Shown one piece after another: positions 1 to 11,430 of a DNA stretch of 64,000 bases. Source of the DNA: Mesostigma viride (taxonomy: Eukaryota; Streptophyta; Mesostigmatophyceae; Mesostigmatales; Mesostigmataceae); NCBI GenBank assembly GCA_009746045.1, contig RPFO01000213.1, positions 5,780,927-5,844,926 of the forward strand, written 5' to 3'. Position numbers and translations under genes: made by a program. A model generated the notes under the pieces. It ran no database searches. It was not told the DNA's origin and saw only the letters and a list, made by a program, of their open reading frames with translations. How positions within the stretch are numbered: the first letter of the stretch is position 1; each line of letters begins with the position of its first letter.

Positions 1-6
1 GGAGGC

Positions 7-1081
7 TGTTACGTCGCGTAACAATTCGTTGTAGTTACGGACGTAAATTAGGTCCTTGGCCTCGGTTGTTCCTAGGTTACGTGCAGTTCTAGTTGGACAT
101 GATTGTCCCGTAACAGTACTGTGGTATATTGGGTGCCTTTGGGCGCCGCGCCGCGTACTTATTAGTGGTCCTTATCCTTTTGTAGAATGTAGTGGACCGG
201 CGTGCATCTGTGCACCTGCCTGTGTTTCTGTGTTTCTGCAGGCGAGGGCCAGGTCGGCCCGAGCCTGTTGGACCGTTGGTGACCATTTATGCACGTTCCA
301 CTCCTTGTGTGGTCACTCGGCGTGTGTTAAATGAATTAACACATATTAGCTTGGGTCACGGCAGTTTAGTTGTGTTTCCTTCCTCTTTTCCTGGAGTAAA
401 CGGGTTTGATTAAATGGCCTATGGCATATTACAGTAGTACATATGTAAATGCATTGAGATCTGGTTCGTCTCGTCGTCTTTCGCTAGGGTGTATATAGAG
501 CAGCCTTACTAGTTTAGGTAGTATCAGGACAGGTAGAGGTAGAGGTGGCGGCCGAGGCTTGCGGCGTAACAATGGACTCGGAGGTAGTTTAGATAGAGAG
601 CGAGACGACGATCCTTTGCAACATACGTCATTGAATCAACCCTTCCGCGGCTGGGAAAATGAAGACGACACCTACTTGACAGGTAATGGGCGGGTCGCCT
701 GCGAGCTGGGGGGTAGTGCTGCCTGATTCAGGACACGCCCTGCCTAGAGATAGACCTGCTCGAAGCGGAAAATCCTTTTATATAGCTCCTTTTCCTCGTC
801 TTGTTTTCCTTAGAAAATGTTTACTGCCGTAGACAGTGCTGGTTTTGGTTCGACGATAGAGAGACGGCTAGCGTCTCGTAGATTACCTTTTTCTGCATCT
901 TGCCTGCTTTGTATTTAGACGACCCATCGCCGGACGCAGAATTCTTGAAACCGGATACTTACGACCACCTGGCGCTGGAAACCTCGTCCCTGCGTGCGTC
1001 GTCAATCTGGTTCGGTTTCAGACACCGAGATAAGTCGCCTTCTCCTCGTTCTCCTCATTTGACTGCTCAAGACCTACCAGG
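7..1081 (+). repeat. 5' LTR of the chromovirus
   Basis: Begins TGTTACGTCG and matches the right LTR until about 1081 (ending near CTACCAGG). It is about 13 bases shorter than the right copy, mostly through scattered single-base losses in short runs. A TATA-like stretch (gtgtatatag) lies near 490-500 and could belong to the element promoter. Confidence 0.88.
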
Positions 1082-1090
1082 TGCGTTACC

Positions 1091-1483
1091 ATGAGCCAGC
1101 GGCGATCTTTTACTGCTCCTTCCCATTCTTCTAGCGATAATAGTCTAGCTAAATATTACGTAGTGATTACGCCTCAATGGTCCTCCATTTTCCTTTCTTG
1201 GTCCGACGCTAGGAAGATCGTTCAGAATCGTGTATACAACGTAATTAGGTATAAGAAATTTATGTCCTTCGAAGAAGCTCAGCAGTTCCTTATAGATCAT
1301 AGCCAAACAGATTTAGGCCTGCATGTACGCCCTATTCCTCATGGTCGTCCTCCAGTAGAAGCTCTAGTCTTTGCTACCCCTCCTTCTTCTCCCCCTAAAC
1401 GGGCTGCATCTGCATCTGCTTCAGATACTCCTCTCACTTTGGAGTTTGGTTCCCTATCCATTACTGTTGTTAAAAAGGATTGA
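1091..1483 (+). CDS. RNase H1 N-terminal / viroplasmin-like domain ORF
   Basis: This 130-residue ORF starts 10 bases after the LTR homology ends and lies in front of gag. Residues about 23-68 have the hallmarks of the RNase H1 N-terminal hybrid-binding (Cauli_VI/viroplasmin) fold: a KYYVVITP strand, then FLSWSDARKIV and YKKFMSFEEAQQFL. Members of that family bind RNA/DNA hybrids or dsRNA. The C-terminal third is rich in Pro, Ser and Ala and looks disordered. It is intact, unlike the frames downstream. A role in binding element RNA or hybrid cDNA is inference only. Alternatively it could be the first cistron of a spliced gag. Confidence 0.7.
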   Translation: MSQRRSFTAPSHSSSDNSLAKYYVVITPQWSSIFLSWSDARKIVQNRVYNVIRYKKFMSFEEAQQFLIDHSQTDLGLHVRPIPHGRPPVEALVFATPPSSPPKRAASASASDTPLTLEFGSLSITVVKKD

Positions 1484-1573
1484 TTTTAATTTTGTTCTTG
1501 CTCAGACCTTCAAGGTTTTTCCTTTTTCCTTTGTTGCTTTCTTCTAGATTCCTATTCCTTTACGTAATTAAAG

Positions 1574-3316
1574 ATGGATCCAGTGGGTGGAGATATGTCG
1601 CCTATACCTACCAATAATAATAATAATACTACTACTAATAACACTAACAATAACAATACTCGTGGTAACCGACGGGACTCCTTGGAAACGGTACACCATC
1701 TCACCCCTCAAGGTATTCTGCGTACCTCACCTCCTTCTCCTGTTGCTGGTGGTCGCCGTCGTCCCTCAATTACCCCACCTACCTATGAACAACGTATTTC
1801 CAAGTCAGATTTAGTGATGAACCTTCTTTGTTGTGAACCAGGCCCCTGCCCCTTCTGCAACCTTGGCTCACCCCTCCAGCAGGTCCTCACACTAACAATG
1901 CTTCTAGGCCTCCTTCCCACCCTGTGCCTTCAATGCCTGCTATTAACACGGGTCGTACCTCTGCCCCTGTCGGCCCTTCTGGGCGCCCTAGTGCAGTTCC
2001 CTTTTACCCACCTGCTTCCTGGTCCTACCCTGAGACGGCCTATGAGGCTGCCCAGGTCCCTACCCGTGTGGCTGATTTAGAAGTTAATAATGATTTCAGT
2101 ACCATGCCCCTAGATGATAGGAATTATGATCATTTTGCCTACTCCTCTCTTCGTGAGCAATATACTGTTCCCTTCTCCTATGGGCACCATCCTGAAACGG
2201 TGGCTCCCTCTAGACCCCTACCCAAGACTTTTCCTATCCCTTCCTTCTATCCCGCTTATGTAGCAGTGGAAGATAGTGGCCCTATGGGAAAAACTGATTC
2301 TTCTAATCCCCCTAAGCCTCCTGCTCTTCCCCTCTTTGCCAACCTTCCTAAGCTGGATGTCAAGTCTACCCCTCAACAGTTTTTCACTTTCATTATGTTG
2401 CTCACCCAGAACACAGAGTCCTGGCAGAACCACAATAGGTGGCGCCTCTCTGATGCTGTACTAGTTCCTCATTATCTTACTACCTGCATTACTCCTGAGC
2501 TTGCTAACCTCATCCAGTGTGAGTCTCTTGCCTCTCATGCCTACCCAAACTCTGTAGCAGAATTGTTCAAGCGTTTAGAGAACCATTTAGTCCCTCCCGA
2601 TGCAGATTGGCAGGATAGATTAGCCTTTGGTACCTTGCAGCAGGGTACCAATCCTTCAAAGAATATATGAAAGAGTTTGATGCCCAGATGGTACGAATTA
2701 GGGATTTGTCGGGTGCAGAAGTACGTGCCCGCTTCCTTCAGGGCCTCAGTAGACCCTTATTGCGTGAAGTCAAGCGCCAGTTCTCTGCCTACCGTTTTAC
2801 TGACCTGCCCCTCAAGCATGTGCGCCAGCATCTTTTACGAGTAGCAGATTTCTTCTCCACGCCTTCTCTTCCTACCCGTTCCCGTATTAATAATATTAGC
2901 CTTACCCCTGAGGAGGAGAACTCCTATGTAGAAGAATTAGATATTGTGTGACTGACCTTTCAGCTCTGGATGTCTCTCATATCACCTGCTATCATTGTAA
3001 GGAAGTAGGTCATCTTAAACGTGAGTGCCCCAAGTTCCTTTCGGGTGCTCCCCCTCATCCCGACGCTCGCCCTCCTCGTACCCCTCAGCGTGCTCCTATT
3101 CGTCCCACTTCAGGACGCATTCCTTCAGCTACCCCTAGTAGGCTGAATGCTGTGCAGACAGGATCCCCAGGGTTCCCCTATGATAATCAGGCTCCCGCAC
3201 CCTCTTCAATCCCTCGTGACCCTCCAGCAGTGGCTTTTCCGCCAGGGTCTTCTTCGGGGTTAGTTCCTATGGATTTGGGGGGGAGGGGGAACAGTAGGCC
3301 TGTCAGCCGGGGGTAA
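1574..3316 (+). pseudogene. gag: Gag region, frameshifted, with CCHC zinc knuckle
   Basis: Coding runs from an ATG at 1574 through three frame changes, near 1830, 2640 and 2940. The N-terminus has an Asn run encoded by AAT/AAC repeats, then a Pro/Ser-rich stretch. The middle (about 2340-2900) has capsid-like sequence including SFKEYMKEFDAQM and VRARFLQGLSRPLL. The C-terminus carries one zinc knuckle, CYHCKEVGHLKREC (near 2990), spaced CX2CX4HX4C. Sense continues across each break, so a single Gag was once encoded. The breaks are single-base shifts, either real decay or sequence error. Confidence 0.85.
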
Positions 3317-6300
3317 CCTGGACAGGTCCTTAGATAGTACCCCAGATAATAATTTTTGCTTGCCTGTTTTTATAACCTCTGTAGGAGCTGAATCATCCCT
3401 ACCACTACGTGTGCGTCCTCTTATGTTCTTGAATGGTGGCTTAACCGTCCCTCATACTGTTGTAGACCCCTTCTGCATGCTGATGAACTCTTGAATGTCT
3501 CTGTGTTAGTGGATAGCGGTGCGGCTAGCTCCTTTGTGAGCGAGGCCCTAGTTAGGCGTTTAGGACTAGTCCCTACCCCTCACACAAAAACTGTCACTGT
3601 CCATTATGCTGACGGTCGCACCAGTCATTCCCCGGGTACGGTGTCCCTTCCCCTGGTCATACAAGGACGTACGGTCAACCTGACGGCCACTATAGGCCCT
3701 ATCACTACAGCTGATGTATTACTAGGATTAGATTGGCACCAGGATAATAAGATTACTATTAATTATGATACTATGGTCATTTGGTTTCCAGATAGCTCTT
3801 ACTGGGTACCAGAACGTCATTATAGATTAGAAAATTTATCCTTGGTAGATATTACTCCTCCTACACCTGTTGATCCTCCTGTGAGACCTATACCTGAAGT
3901 ATTAATGTCCAATGACGAATTGCGATCTGAACTAAAGGAATATGGATACCTATTATGTATGTTCCTTCAGTTAGAAGTACAAGAGATACCTATCACTAAT
4001 AATAGTGTGGATATAGATGTAAATACAGTGGATACAATAGGAGTGGGATTTACTGAAAATGAAATAGTAAGATACATGGCTGTGATAGATTCCTCAAAAG
4101 TATTTGAAGAAAAGACTCCTTCTTATCCTCCTCCTCGTTCTGTTTTACACCGTGTAGTTATCAAGGACGGTGCAGTTCCTACGCACTCTCCGATGTATAG
4201 AATGGGCCCTACAGAATTAAAGGAACTAAAACAGATTTTAGTATCACTATTAGAAGCAGGATTGATAGAGCCTAGTAACTCCCCCTACTCCGCTGGTGTC
4301 CTGTTAGTTCCTAAGCCAAATGGCAAGTTTCGCCTAGTTACTGATTATAGGAAGTTAAACGATATTACTGTGAAGTCTAAATACCCTCTACCTCGTATTG
4401 ATGATATATTTAATAAGGTTAAAGGTTCTACCTGTTTCACAGTACTAGATTGTGCGGATGGTTTTTGGCAACTACGTATAGCTCCTGAGGATTGCCACAA
4501 AACCGCCTTTGCTACCCCTTTTGGGCATTACCAGTTTAGAGTAGCGGCTATGGGACTCTGTAACTCTCCTGCCTCTTTCCAAATGTTAATGAATGAAGTG
4601 CTTAGACCTGTTATGGGAAATTCCCACCTTCCTCAAGTGTCCTCTGATTTAAAGGATCCTTCCTTCTCCTCTGTTTCTTTATCTGAGCATGACCGTTCTT
4701 GTGCTCAAGCTTACTTAGATGATATCCTTATTTATTCTCCTGATTTTGAAACGCACCTACGTGATTTAAAGAAAGTATTAGAAATCATGGCTGAAAATTC
4801 TTTATGGGCGCGCCGTGCTAAAGTTCGCTCTGGTAGGAGTGTCCCATTTTTAGGGCACGTCCTGTCAGATGCCGGGGTTGCTACCGACCCTGACAAGACT
4901 AAGTCAATTCAGGAATGGCCTACCCCTACCGACGTTAAAGGTGTACGTAGTTTTCTAGGAATTGCTTCTTACTATAGGCGTTTTATCCCGCGTTTCGCAA
5001 CTATAGCAGCCCCTATTAATCATCTATTAAAGAAGGATATCCCCTTTGTTTGGAGTAGTGAATGTCAGTCGGCTTTTCAGTGTCTAAAATCCCTACTCCT
5101 CTCCCCTCCGTACTCATCCTACCGGATACTACTAAACCCTTTGTTGTAGCTACAGATGCTAGCAAGGTAGCTATAGGGGGCGTCCTTCTCCAGGATCAGG
5201 GTCAGGGCTTACAGCCAATCGAGTATATCTCTAGGACAATGCTTCCTGCGGAGCGTAACTATCCCGTACACCAGCAAGAACTATTAGCTGTGGTGTATTG
5301 TTGCCACGCGTGGCAGCACTTTCTTAAAGGTGCTCAATTTGATGTTTGTCTGAATGAACCCTGTGAGATTGATCCTTATAGATTAGTTATCCAGACAGAT
5401 CACCGCCCTCTTACCCATCTTCTCTCACAACCCAACCTTACCCCTCGTCAAGCGCGCTGGATGGAGTTTTTAGCACAGTTCTCCCCTTTTAAACTTCAGT
5501 ATGTTAAGGGTGTAGATAACATAGTACCAGATGCACTCTCTCGTCGTGCAGATTACTCCTTTTTCGAGGACCTTGATGTTCTCAATACTACTCTAGTTCC
5601 TACTACTATGGGTGTAACCCCGTATGGTGAACTACCTGATGATGAATCCTATGCCTACCTCTTTCATACAGCTGTTCGCATGCCTGATCTCCTTTCTCAC
5701 GTAGGACTCTCTCTCCCGTGTGAGGCCCTTCCTGTGGTCTCGGTGGGGGGGGAGGGGAAAAATAAAATTTCTATACCGCTTAGCCATATAGCGACTAGGT
5801 CAGGAAAGTCTTATGAAAACATAGTCCCTCTAGGACCTCCCCTTCTCTTTGGCAAGGCGGTAGGAGATCTCTTTAAACCTGTTCTGGATACCTCTGTAGC
5901 GATGCCTACCTCTGATCTTGAACGCCTTATTAGTAGATTTACGGCCACTGAGCCGGAAGCATTAGCTGCCATTGCTGCCCATCCCCAACAATTAGGCAAG
6001 CACCCTTGTAAATTTGTAGGTGGATTTTTATATGTGCAGATAGCAGATTCTCCCCCTCAATGGCGCCTGTATGTCCCTCCTATCTGTCGCTCCTCCTTGC
6101 TCTTTGAGTTGCATGACTTAGCTGCTCACCAGGGTGGTAAACGGGTACGGGACCTAGTAGCCCGCTCTTACTACTGGCCTTCCCTTTTAAAGGATGTAGA
6201 TGAGTATGTTAGAACCTGTCAATCTTGCCAGGAGATGAAACCCAACAATGTAGGACAGATAGCAGAGCCTAGGACCTTACCTGATCCCATCATGCCGTGG

Positions 6301-7427
6301 GACTCCATTATGATGGATTTTGTAGGACCTTTTAGGAAGAATGATAGAGGTAACGCCCAGATCCTTGTTTTTGTAGATCGTTTTACTCGTATGTGTCATC
6401 TCGTGCCGTGTCCCTTAGAACTCACCGCACGCGATTGCGCACGCCTATACCTTAATAACGTATATAGATATCATGGTTTGAGTAGGCAGTTTATTAGTGA
6501 TAAGGATAAGTTATTTACTTCTGATTTTTGGCAGCAGTTCTTCGCTGCTATCGGTACCAAGGTCACCTTCGGTACTGCCTACCACTCCTCCTCGTCTCAT
6601 TTAGTAGAACGTTTGAATAGGGTAGTGGAAGAAGCTCTGCGTCACTATGTGAATGGCTCTGGGAGTGATTGGGAGGATTACCTATGTTTGGTAGAGTTTT
6701 CCCTTAACAACTGCCCTCAGGCTGCGCATGGTTATACGCCCTTCTTCCTAGATACTGGTAGACAACCTCTTACCCCTACCTCTCTTTAGCTAGTCCTTTA
6801 AGGGACAAGGATGATGTGTCCCGGGATACTGTAGAAGGTGTGCAGGCGTTATTAGATAAGATGAAGAATGCACACGACAACGCTATTGCAGGGTACCATA
6901 GGGCGCAGGCCAAATACCTTGCTAGGTTGCGTGCCTCATTAGATAGAAGAGCACCTGAGATAGAAATAGGAGATTTAGTCTTAGTAGAAGGCCCCCGTGT
7001 TGGCCGCTTCGCTCATAAGTTCGAAGCTGAACTGAAAGTGAAACTTAGGCCCGCCTTCTTAGGACCCTTCCGTGTGTTGTCTAGAGTAGGTAATTTTCTG
7101 TATGAGATAGATATTCCTACCTCTTGGCAGACCCACTCTCGCACCTTTCATAGAAGCCAGCTGAAGCTCTATCATCAGAGCACGTTCGCTGGTAGAGAAT
7201 TAGCCCCTGCCCCTTTAGAGCATAACCCGGATACTGGTGAGGTAGAGGATGAGGTAGAGGGTATCGTGGCCCATAGAGATATCAAAAAAGGCCGCGGTAC
7301 CCAGCGCCAGTATAAGGTGAAGTGGATGTATGCTCGTAGTGAGGTAGATAAGGTCTGGTATACTGAGAGTGAGCTAGATGGGTGTAGTCGCCTGCTGCAG
7401 GAGTATAAAACCCTGCATAAGCTCTAG
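3317..7427 (+). pseudogene. pol: Pol: protease, RT, RNase H, integrase, chromodomain (frameshifted)
   Basis: Pol appears to follow Gag without a separate start, as is common in single-ORF chromoviruses. A retropepsin-type protease has VDSGAASSFVSE (near 3510). The RT has a YLDDILIYS active site (near 4710) and FLGHVLSDAG. RNase H has VVATDASKVAIGGVLL and later QTDHRPL and VPDALSRR. Integrase has the HHCC finger (QSCQEMKP near 6225), then the catalytic Asp (MMDFVGPF), second Asp (FISDKDKLF) and Glu (HLVERLNR). A chromodomain closes the protein (VEGIVAHRDIKKGRG, then WYTESELDG; near 7255-7400) and may direct insertion to marked chromatin. Frame changes occur near 3310, 3490, 5100 and 6785, each with sense resuming at once. 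Confidence 0.9.
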
Positions 7428-7503
7428 TTGTAGACCTTCTCCTCTCTTATGTTATGTCTGCTGTCGACGGATGGTTGGTTGTCCCCTCCCCTCCGCAGCC
7501 GTC

Positions 7504-9809
7504 ATGTCAGAGCCTACCCCTCCGGCTGAGAGCTCGCTGCCGTCCCCGCCCCCACCGGACCCTGAGCTGTATTTCGAGGCCCTTCCGGGCCGCTGGGTGT
7601 CGCGATCAGTTACCGGGTGGCGTTGTGCAGCCGGCCCTTCAGGCCCAACATGCGGGCTTAGTCAGGGCGGCCCTCTTCGGGGTCACGTGGTATGGTCCTT
7701 CCCCTGATGAGCCGCACCAGCTTGTCCTGCACGGGTTCGACGATGCCGGACACTGTTTGTTGGGGTGTGGTTCCAGCTGTCCCGCCTTGGGCAGATAGAT
7801 GCGGTTCTCCGGTGTTGCCGTGTGTTCTCCTACCTCTCCACCCTGTGGGCCGTACCTGCCTACGGGAGGTGTTCCCTTGGCTTCCGGCTGAGGGTGATGC
7901 TGAGGTAGATGAGAACCCCTGCGACCTTTTACGGGCCGTAGAATTCATGGAGATAGCTGATCAGTCGGCGGGACTAGCGGTTAGTGGTCCTGCCCCTTCG
8001 GGCGCCCCAGCCGAGGTACATTATACTCCAGATTATTCTGCCTCGAGCGCTGCGTCCGTCTCCTCGGCGTCTGTTCCTCCCTCTCCGGTCCCGTCGTCCC
8101 CTCGGTCGACCCGGGGTGTTGCAGTAGAGCCTACCCCTTCGGGTTTGCCTGATCCTCTTTCGGCGACGGTCTCGGCTATGCAGGCTCAGATCCAGTCCCT
8201 GACCACGGCGTTCGGGGCCTTCCTGGCGGCCCAAGCGCAGACTCCGGCCACGCCAGGTGGGGTGTCTGTGGTGTCCGCGCCCCCTACCCCTTCGGTTTCT
8301 TCGGCACCTGTGGTTTCGCCGGCGCCCCCTACCCCTTCGGTTGCTGCGGTTCCGACACCTCCGGTTGCCTCTGTGCCTGCGGCCGACGTTCCCGCGCCTC
8401 GGCGCGAGCCTTCAGCCCCTTCGGCTGTGCCCGCCGTCGCCCCCTCTGGGCCGTCCGCTGCGCCCTCACAGCCAGTTCGTGGTTTCTTCAGCGACACGGG
8501 CGATCATCCCAGGCTTTGGGAGGGTGGTCCCCCGCAGAGGATCCCGGTGCCCGACTGGAGCTTGGATGGTAACCAATCTTATGCCGGGCTGCCTGTCCCT
8601 ACGGGCCCTATCTTCAATATGTGGCCTGAGGGTGCACCGGCAACGGAGACCGGCGCGCCTGCGTCGATGGCGGGTCCGTCACGGCCCTCTCTGGCTTCGG
8701 GTCCGGCGCGACCTCCTGTTTTACCAGTGCCCCCTGCGTCGGTGTCGGCTCCTGCCCCTGCGTCGGCCCCTGCTCCGGTCCCTCCTCCTTCGGCCTCGCG
8801 GTCTTTGGCCGCGGTTGTTCGGTCCACCGGTCAGGATCCTCGCGCCACCCGCGCTGCCGATTCCCTCAGGGAGTTGTCCCAGGGTGATCGGGACAGGGCT
8901 CCTTCTGTGGTGCACGCGACGCCGGAGTCGCGTGACACGCCCATTCCGGGTATGGTATGTCCGCACTCGCCTGCCGACAGTGTGACCTGCCGCGCGCCTC
9001 TGCTGAGCTTGCCATCTCCCCATGTCCTACGGGTTCTCCCAGGTGTGTCGGGCGCCCCGGGATCGTGGCCTACCCATTGAGACTGATCGGCCTCCGTTCG
9101 ACATGGTTATTTTAGCTGATCCGGTGTTCGAGGGTGAGATCCTGGTCCGGCGCGTCCTGTATCGCTGGGCGAGGCGCCACAACGACTTAGACACCTACGG
9201 TGGGTTCCAGTGGGCTTACCCTCCCCTCTGGGCATTATGGCTTCGGATGCCCTTACAGTAGAGTTTCCTGCGGTGCCGGGTGCGGCGTACACTACGGTCC
9301 TCCAGCCCATCCTTGAGTGGGATGCCCGCCGCCCGGCGCCTATCCCGGGCCAGGGTCTAGACTCCCGCGGTCACCCTCCTCCTCGTGCCAGCGACTACCT
9401 AGAGACATTCGGGTCGCGACAGTGTGTTCGTCGGTGGCGCTCCCGCGAGGTTCGGCACATCCGGTTGTGGCCGTCCAACGTGGAGCCCCTGGTGGACCTG
9501 TTCTTCCCGACGGGTATGCGCCCTCGGATTCGGTACCATCGCCTCCTCCTGCGGGCCCTTTGCCTGATCGCGGTAGAGCCTTTCCTTCGCCTCTTTGCCT
9601 GTGGCTTTCTGGACTGGGCCCGTGGCCAGGTCGTCCTCACGCAGCATAGGTATTACTGGGCCTTCCTGGGCCTCTTTCCTGACGGCGTGTGGGCCGATGT
9701 TTTCCTCACTGTAGATAGGCATGACAATGTCGAGGATGTGGCTCACTACCAGGCCTACCTGGAGGTCCTGCTGGCCTCTCGTGGCACTTACCAGACGGAT
9801 GGCCACTAG
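7504..9809 (+). pseudogene. Extra ORF between pol and 3' LTR, unknown product
   Basis: A third coding block of roughly 770 residues follows Pol on the same strand. It starts plausibly at the ATG at 7504 (MSEPTPPAESSLP) and crosses frames several times (near 7650, 7790, 9030 and 9235). The centre (about 8000-8980) is very rich in Pro, Ala, Ser and Val, with a short possible coiled coil (MQAQIQSLTTAFGAFLAAQ). The C-terminal 200 residues are compact, with many Trp and Arg and one hydrophobic stretch (LLLRALCLIAVEPFLRLFA); they look folded. GC and codon use are higher than in pol. I recognise no family. It occupies the env position but shows no signal peptide, cysteine pattern or clear membrane anchor. 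It could be a captured host gene or a second Gag-like protein. Confidence 0.6.
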
Positions 9810-10174
9810 ATAGAGGGCCTTAGGCCCGACCTGAGGGTGTTGTCCCTCCGGTATGTAGAGTCGCCCTCATATTCTGGCCAGTTGATTGGCTGTTCTTGGT
9901 CCTTAGCGCTGATGTGTTTACTCTGTGTGTCCTGCCCAGTGCCGTCCCCCCCGGCCAGGACTCCGTTCCAGGCAGTTAGGGGAACCTACCACCAGGCTTG
10001 GTGCTGGCTAACCCTACACCACCCGGCGTGGTGGTGGAGACCGTGTGAACTATTGGTGCTTTGTATCTGGGATGGTCTATCGATTGTGTTGGTATGTGCT
10101 GGGTGCATTAGGATTATTTTCCTACCCCTTTGGTTCCCTCCTCTCGGCGTAGGGAGAGGGCTCCCTACCTTTGT

Positions 10175-10185
10175 GGGGGGGGAGG
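10175..10185 (+). other. Polypurine tract
   Basis: A run of G with one A (GGGGGGGGAGG) ends exactly one base before the TG of the right LTR. This is the expected primer site for plus-strand DNA synthesis. Confidence 0.8.
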
Positions 10186-11273
10186 TGTTACGTCGCGTAA
10201 CAATTCGTTGTAGTTACGGACGTAAATTAGGTCCTTGGCCTCGGTTGTTCCTAGGTTACGTGCAGTTCTAGTTTGGACATGATTGTCCCGTAACAGTACT
10301 GTGGTATAGTGGGTGCCTTTGGGCGCCGCGCCGCGTACTATATTAGTGGTCCTTATCCTTTTGTAGAATGTAGTGGACCGGCGTGCATCTGTGCACCTGC
10401 TTGTGTTTCTGTGTTTCTGCAGGCGAGGGCCAGGTCGGCCCGAGCCTGTTGGACCGTTGGTGACCATTTATGCACGTTCCACTCCTTGTGTGGTCACTCG
10501 GCGTGTGTTAAATAAATTAACACATATTAGCTTGGGTCACGGCAGTTTAGTTGTGTTTCCTTCCTCTTTTCCTGGAGTAAACGGGTTTGATTAAATGGTC
10601 TATGGCATATTACAGTAGTACATATGTAAATGCATTGAGATCTGGTTCGTCTCGGTCGTCTTTCGCTAGGGGTGTATATAGAAGCAGCCTCACTAGTTTA
10701 GGTAGTATCAGGACCGGTAGAGGTAGAGGTGGTGGCCGAGGCTTGCGGCGTAACAATGGACTCGGAGGTAGTTTAGATAGAGAGCGAGACGACGATCCTT
10801 TGCAACATACGTCATTGAATCAACCCTTCCGCGGCTGGGAAAAAGAAGACGACACCTACTTGACAGGTAATGGGCGGGTCGCCGTCAAGCTAGGAGGATA
10901 GTGCTGCCTGATTCAGGACACGCCCTGCCTAGACGTTAGACCTGCTCGAAGCGGAAAATCCTTTCGTATATAGCTCCTGTTCCTCGTCTTGTTTCCTTAG
11001 AAAGATGGTTTACTGCCGTAGACAGTTGCTGGTTTTGGTTCGACGATAGAGAGACGGCTAGCGTCTCGTAGATTACCCTTTTTCTGCATCTTGCCTGCTT
11101 TGTATTTAGACGACCCTTCGCCGGACGCAGAATTCTTGAAACCGGATACTTACGACCACCTGGCGCTGGAAACATCGTCCCTACGTGCGTCGTCAATCTG
11201 GTTCGGTTTCAGACACCCGAGATAAGTCGCCTTCTCCTCGTTCTCCTCAATTGACTGCTCAAGACCTACCAGG
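10186..11273 (+). repeat. 3' LTR of the chromovirus
   Basis: Begins TGTTACGTCG directly after the polypurine tract and matches the left LTR to about 11273, with few substitutions and a set of one-base differences. Just after it, the sequence jumps to a second copy of an internal LTR segment, so the true right end may have been altered by rearrangement. Confidence 0.88.
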
Positions 11274-11331
11274 TATAGTATCAGGACCGGTAGAGGTAGA
11301 GGTGGTGGCCGAGGCTTGCGGCGTAACAGCA
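11274..11331 (+). repeat. Duplicated internal LTR segment
   Basis: This stretch repeats bases about 10702-10757 of the right LTR (tagtatcaggaccggtagag onward to gcggcgtaaca). It sits head-to-tail against the LTR end and runs directly into a LINE ORF1 fragment. That arrangement suggests template switching or a repair event. Confidence 0.75.
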
Positions 11332-11430
11332 CCCCGGCCTTACCCCGCGAACGGGGAAGGCGGTGGGCGGCCAGCTTGATCTCACCAATGAGGCCCACGC
11401 CATGCCTATAATGGGACCCCCATGGATTTT
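11332..11430 (-). mobile_element. LINE ORF1 fragment (antisense)
   Basis: The minus strand encodes GLIGEIKLAAHRLPRSRGKAG, closely matching the RRM-like part of the ORF1 found whole at 34828-36217. About 100 bases only, with no start or stop. It abuts the duplicated LTR piece. Confidence 0.75.

Larger units (their letters stand above)
7..11273 (+). mobile_element. Ty3/gypsy chromovirus LTR retrotransposon
   Basis: Two near-identical direct repeats of about 1.08 kb flank a coding interior ordered small ORF, Gag, protease, RT, RNase H, integrase, chromodomain, extra ORF. A purine run (10175-10185) lies directly before the TG that opens the right repeat, as expected of a polypurine tract. No primer-binding site could be recognised after the left LTR, and no target-site duplication was found. 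The left flank (ggaggc) resembles the end of the purine tract, so a tandem element upstream of the window is possible. The coding frame shifts repeatedly, so this copy is not functional as read. The integrase-before-chromodomain order and the RNase H motifs place it in Ty3/gypsy chromoviruses. Confidence 0.92.

Noticed and set aside
56-413. Small ORFs inside the LTRs
   Set aside because: Present in both LTRs but with frame differences and no recognisable protein; more likely LTR regulatory sequence.
8257-8985. Arg/Leu-rich 242-residue ORF in another frame of the extra LTR-element ORF
   Set aside because: High GC opens several frames here; the Pro/Ala/Ser frame fits its neighbours and continues into a folded-looking C-terminus.
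7504-9809. Envelope gene assignment for the extra ORF
   Set aside because: Position fits, but there is no signal peptide, cysteine pattern, fusion-like segment or clear membrane anchor.
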